Shown in pieces: positions 63,748 to 64,000 of a stretch of DNA of 64,000 nucleotides; the first letter of the stretch is position 1, and each line of letters starts with the position of its first letter. The notes under the pieces are model-generated. The model saw only the letters and a program-made list of their open reading frames with translations, did no database searches and was not told the origin of the DNA. Position numbers and translations under genes: made by a program. The DNA is taken from assembly GCA_945904015.1 (NCBI GenBank), contig CAMDPK010000004.1, positions 1-64,000 of the forward strand, written 5' to 3'. The stretch is from Candidatus Kuenenia stuttgartensis. Its GTDB lineage: Bacteria; Planctomycetota; Planctomycetia; Planctomycetales; Planctomycetaceae.

Positions 63748-64000
63748 AAGCTCGGTCTGTGGCTGGTGATTGTCGTTCTTCGGCCGTTCGCTGAGCTGAC
63801 GGCGGCTTCGCGAAAGCCGAACGTCATTGTCTTTCTCGTGGACGACGTGGGTTGGATGGACTGCGGTGCGTATGGCTCGAAGTATTACGAGACGCCGAAC
63901 ATCGACCGGTTCGCGGCGCGGGCAACGTCGAGTCGGCACGATCACCGACGGGTCGGATGGCGAGTACAGGTTGCGTGCGATTTGCAAAATCCACGCGCTG
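63748..64000 (+). pseudogene. 5' fragment of a sulfatase gene, degenerate
   Basis: The frame reads a leader-like KLGLWLVIVVLRPFAELTAA, then PNVIVFLVDDVGWMDCGAYG and YYETPNIDRFAARA, the start of a type I sulfatase including the first metal Asp pair (VDD). Two defects are visible: no start codon where one is expected (TCA at 63745 right after AGGAG), and loss of family similarity after about 63920, before the C-x-P-S-R formylglycine site. The window ends soon after, so an intact continuation cannot be excluded. Confidence 0.55.

Overview
The window is a GC-rich stretch of a bacterial chromosome that is almost certainly from the phylum Planctomycetota, close to Planctomycetaceae/Gemmataceae. The evidence is the mix of families: DUF1501 proteins with Tat-like leaders, a DUF1549/DUF1553 protein with a planctomycete-type c-haem domain, DUF1559 prepilin-like proteins, Tat-leader Gfo/Idh/MocA oxidoreductases, FG-GAP/VCBS propellers, a BBP2-type porin, and Ser/Thr kinases fused to WD40 or FGE-like domains. 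I do not name a genus. No rRNA, tRNA or CRISPR array was found. Layout: (1) 1-4.4 kb: 3' part of a GNAT acetyltransferase, a small membrane protein, the conserved rpsB-tsf-pyrH translation/nucleotide operon (minus strand) and a divergent hotdog thioesterase. (2) 4.5-14.7 kb: a kinase-PEGA-FGE fusion, a secreted hypothetical protein, a membrane-anchored coiled-coil protein, a polytopic membrane protein, an M48 metalloprotease, a stand-alone FtsH-type (M41) protease domain and a BBP2 porin. Two good hairpin terminators lie here. (3) 15.2-21.7 kb: a DUF1501 protein and a large DUF1549/DUF1553 cytochrome protein. These families are usually adjacent, but here a cystathionine-synthase-like PLP enzyme sits between them, bracketed by two related long inverted repeats. 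(4) 21.7-24.5 kb: a compact minus-strand group of a DUF6065-like protein, a glycosyltransferase resembling plant hydroxyproline O-arabinosyltransferases, a micro-ORF encoding almost pure polyproline with a good ribosome binding site, and a SAM methyltransferase. This is the best candidate for an undescribed system. (5) 24.5-37.6 kb: a kinase-WD40 protein split by a frameshift at a G7 run, a Gfo/Idh/MocA oxidoreductase, a secreted protein sharing its leader, a VCBS giant, a PQQ-propeller/LRR fusion translationally coupled to an MFS transporter, and a duplicated LRR fragment. (6) 37.9-46.9 kb: three DUF1501 proteins without cytochrome partners, a serine hydrolase, a probably 5'-truncated DUF3472-like protein, a Fic protein with a perfect palindrome at its start codon, and several gene fragments. 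(7) 46.9-64 kb: a plant-polysaccharide (pectin or rhamnogalacturonan-like) degradation region. It holds a DUF5060 glycoside hydrolase, an HpaI-type aldolase, a 2-hydroxyacid dehydrogenase, a GntR regulator, two pectate-lyase-like proteins, a beta-helix/glycosidase fusion, a GH127 enzyme and a sulfatase fragment. In the second half the enzymes come in a repeated three-gene pattern: DUF1559 prepilin-like protein, small lipoprotein, secreted enzyme. A 17-bp sequence containing a promoter-like -10 box is identical upstream of the first pectate lyase and the second DUF1559 gene, which suggests co-regulation. Long inverted repeats of several families are scattered through the whole window, one of them inside a coding sequence.
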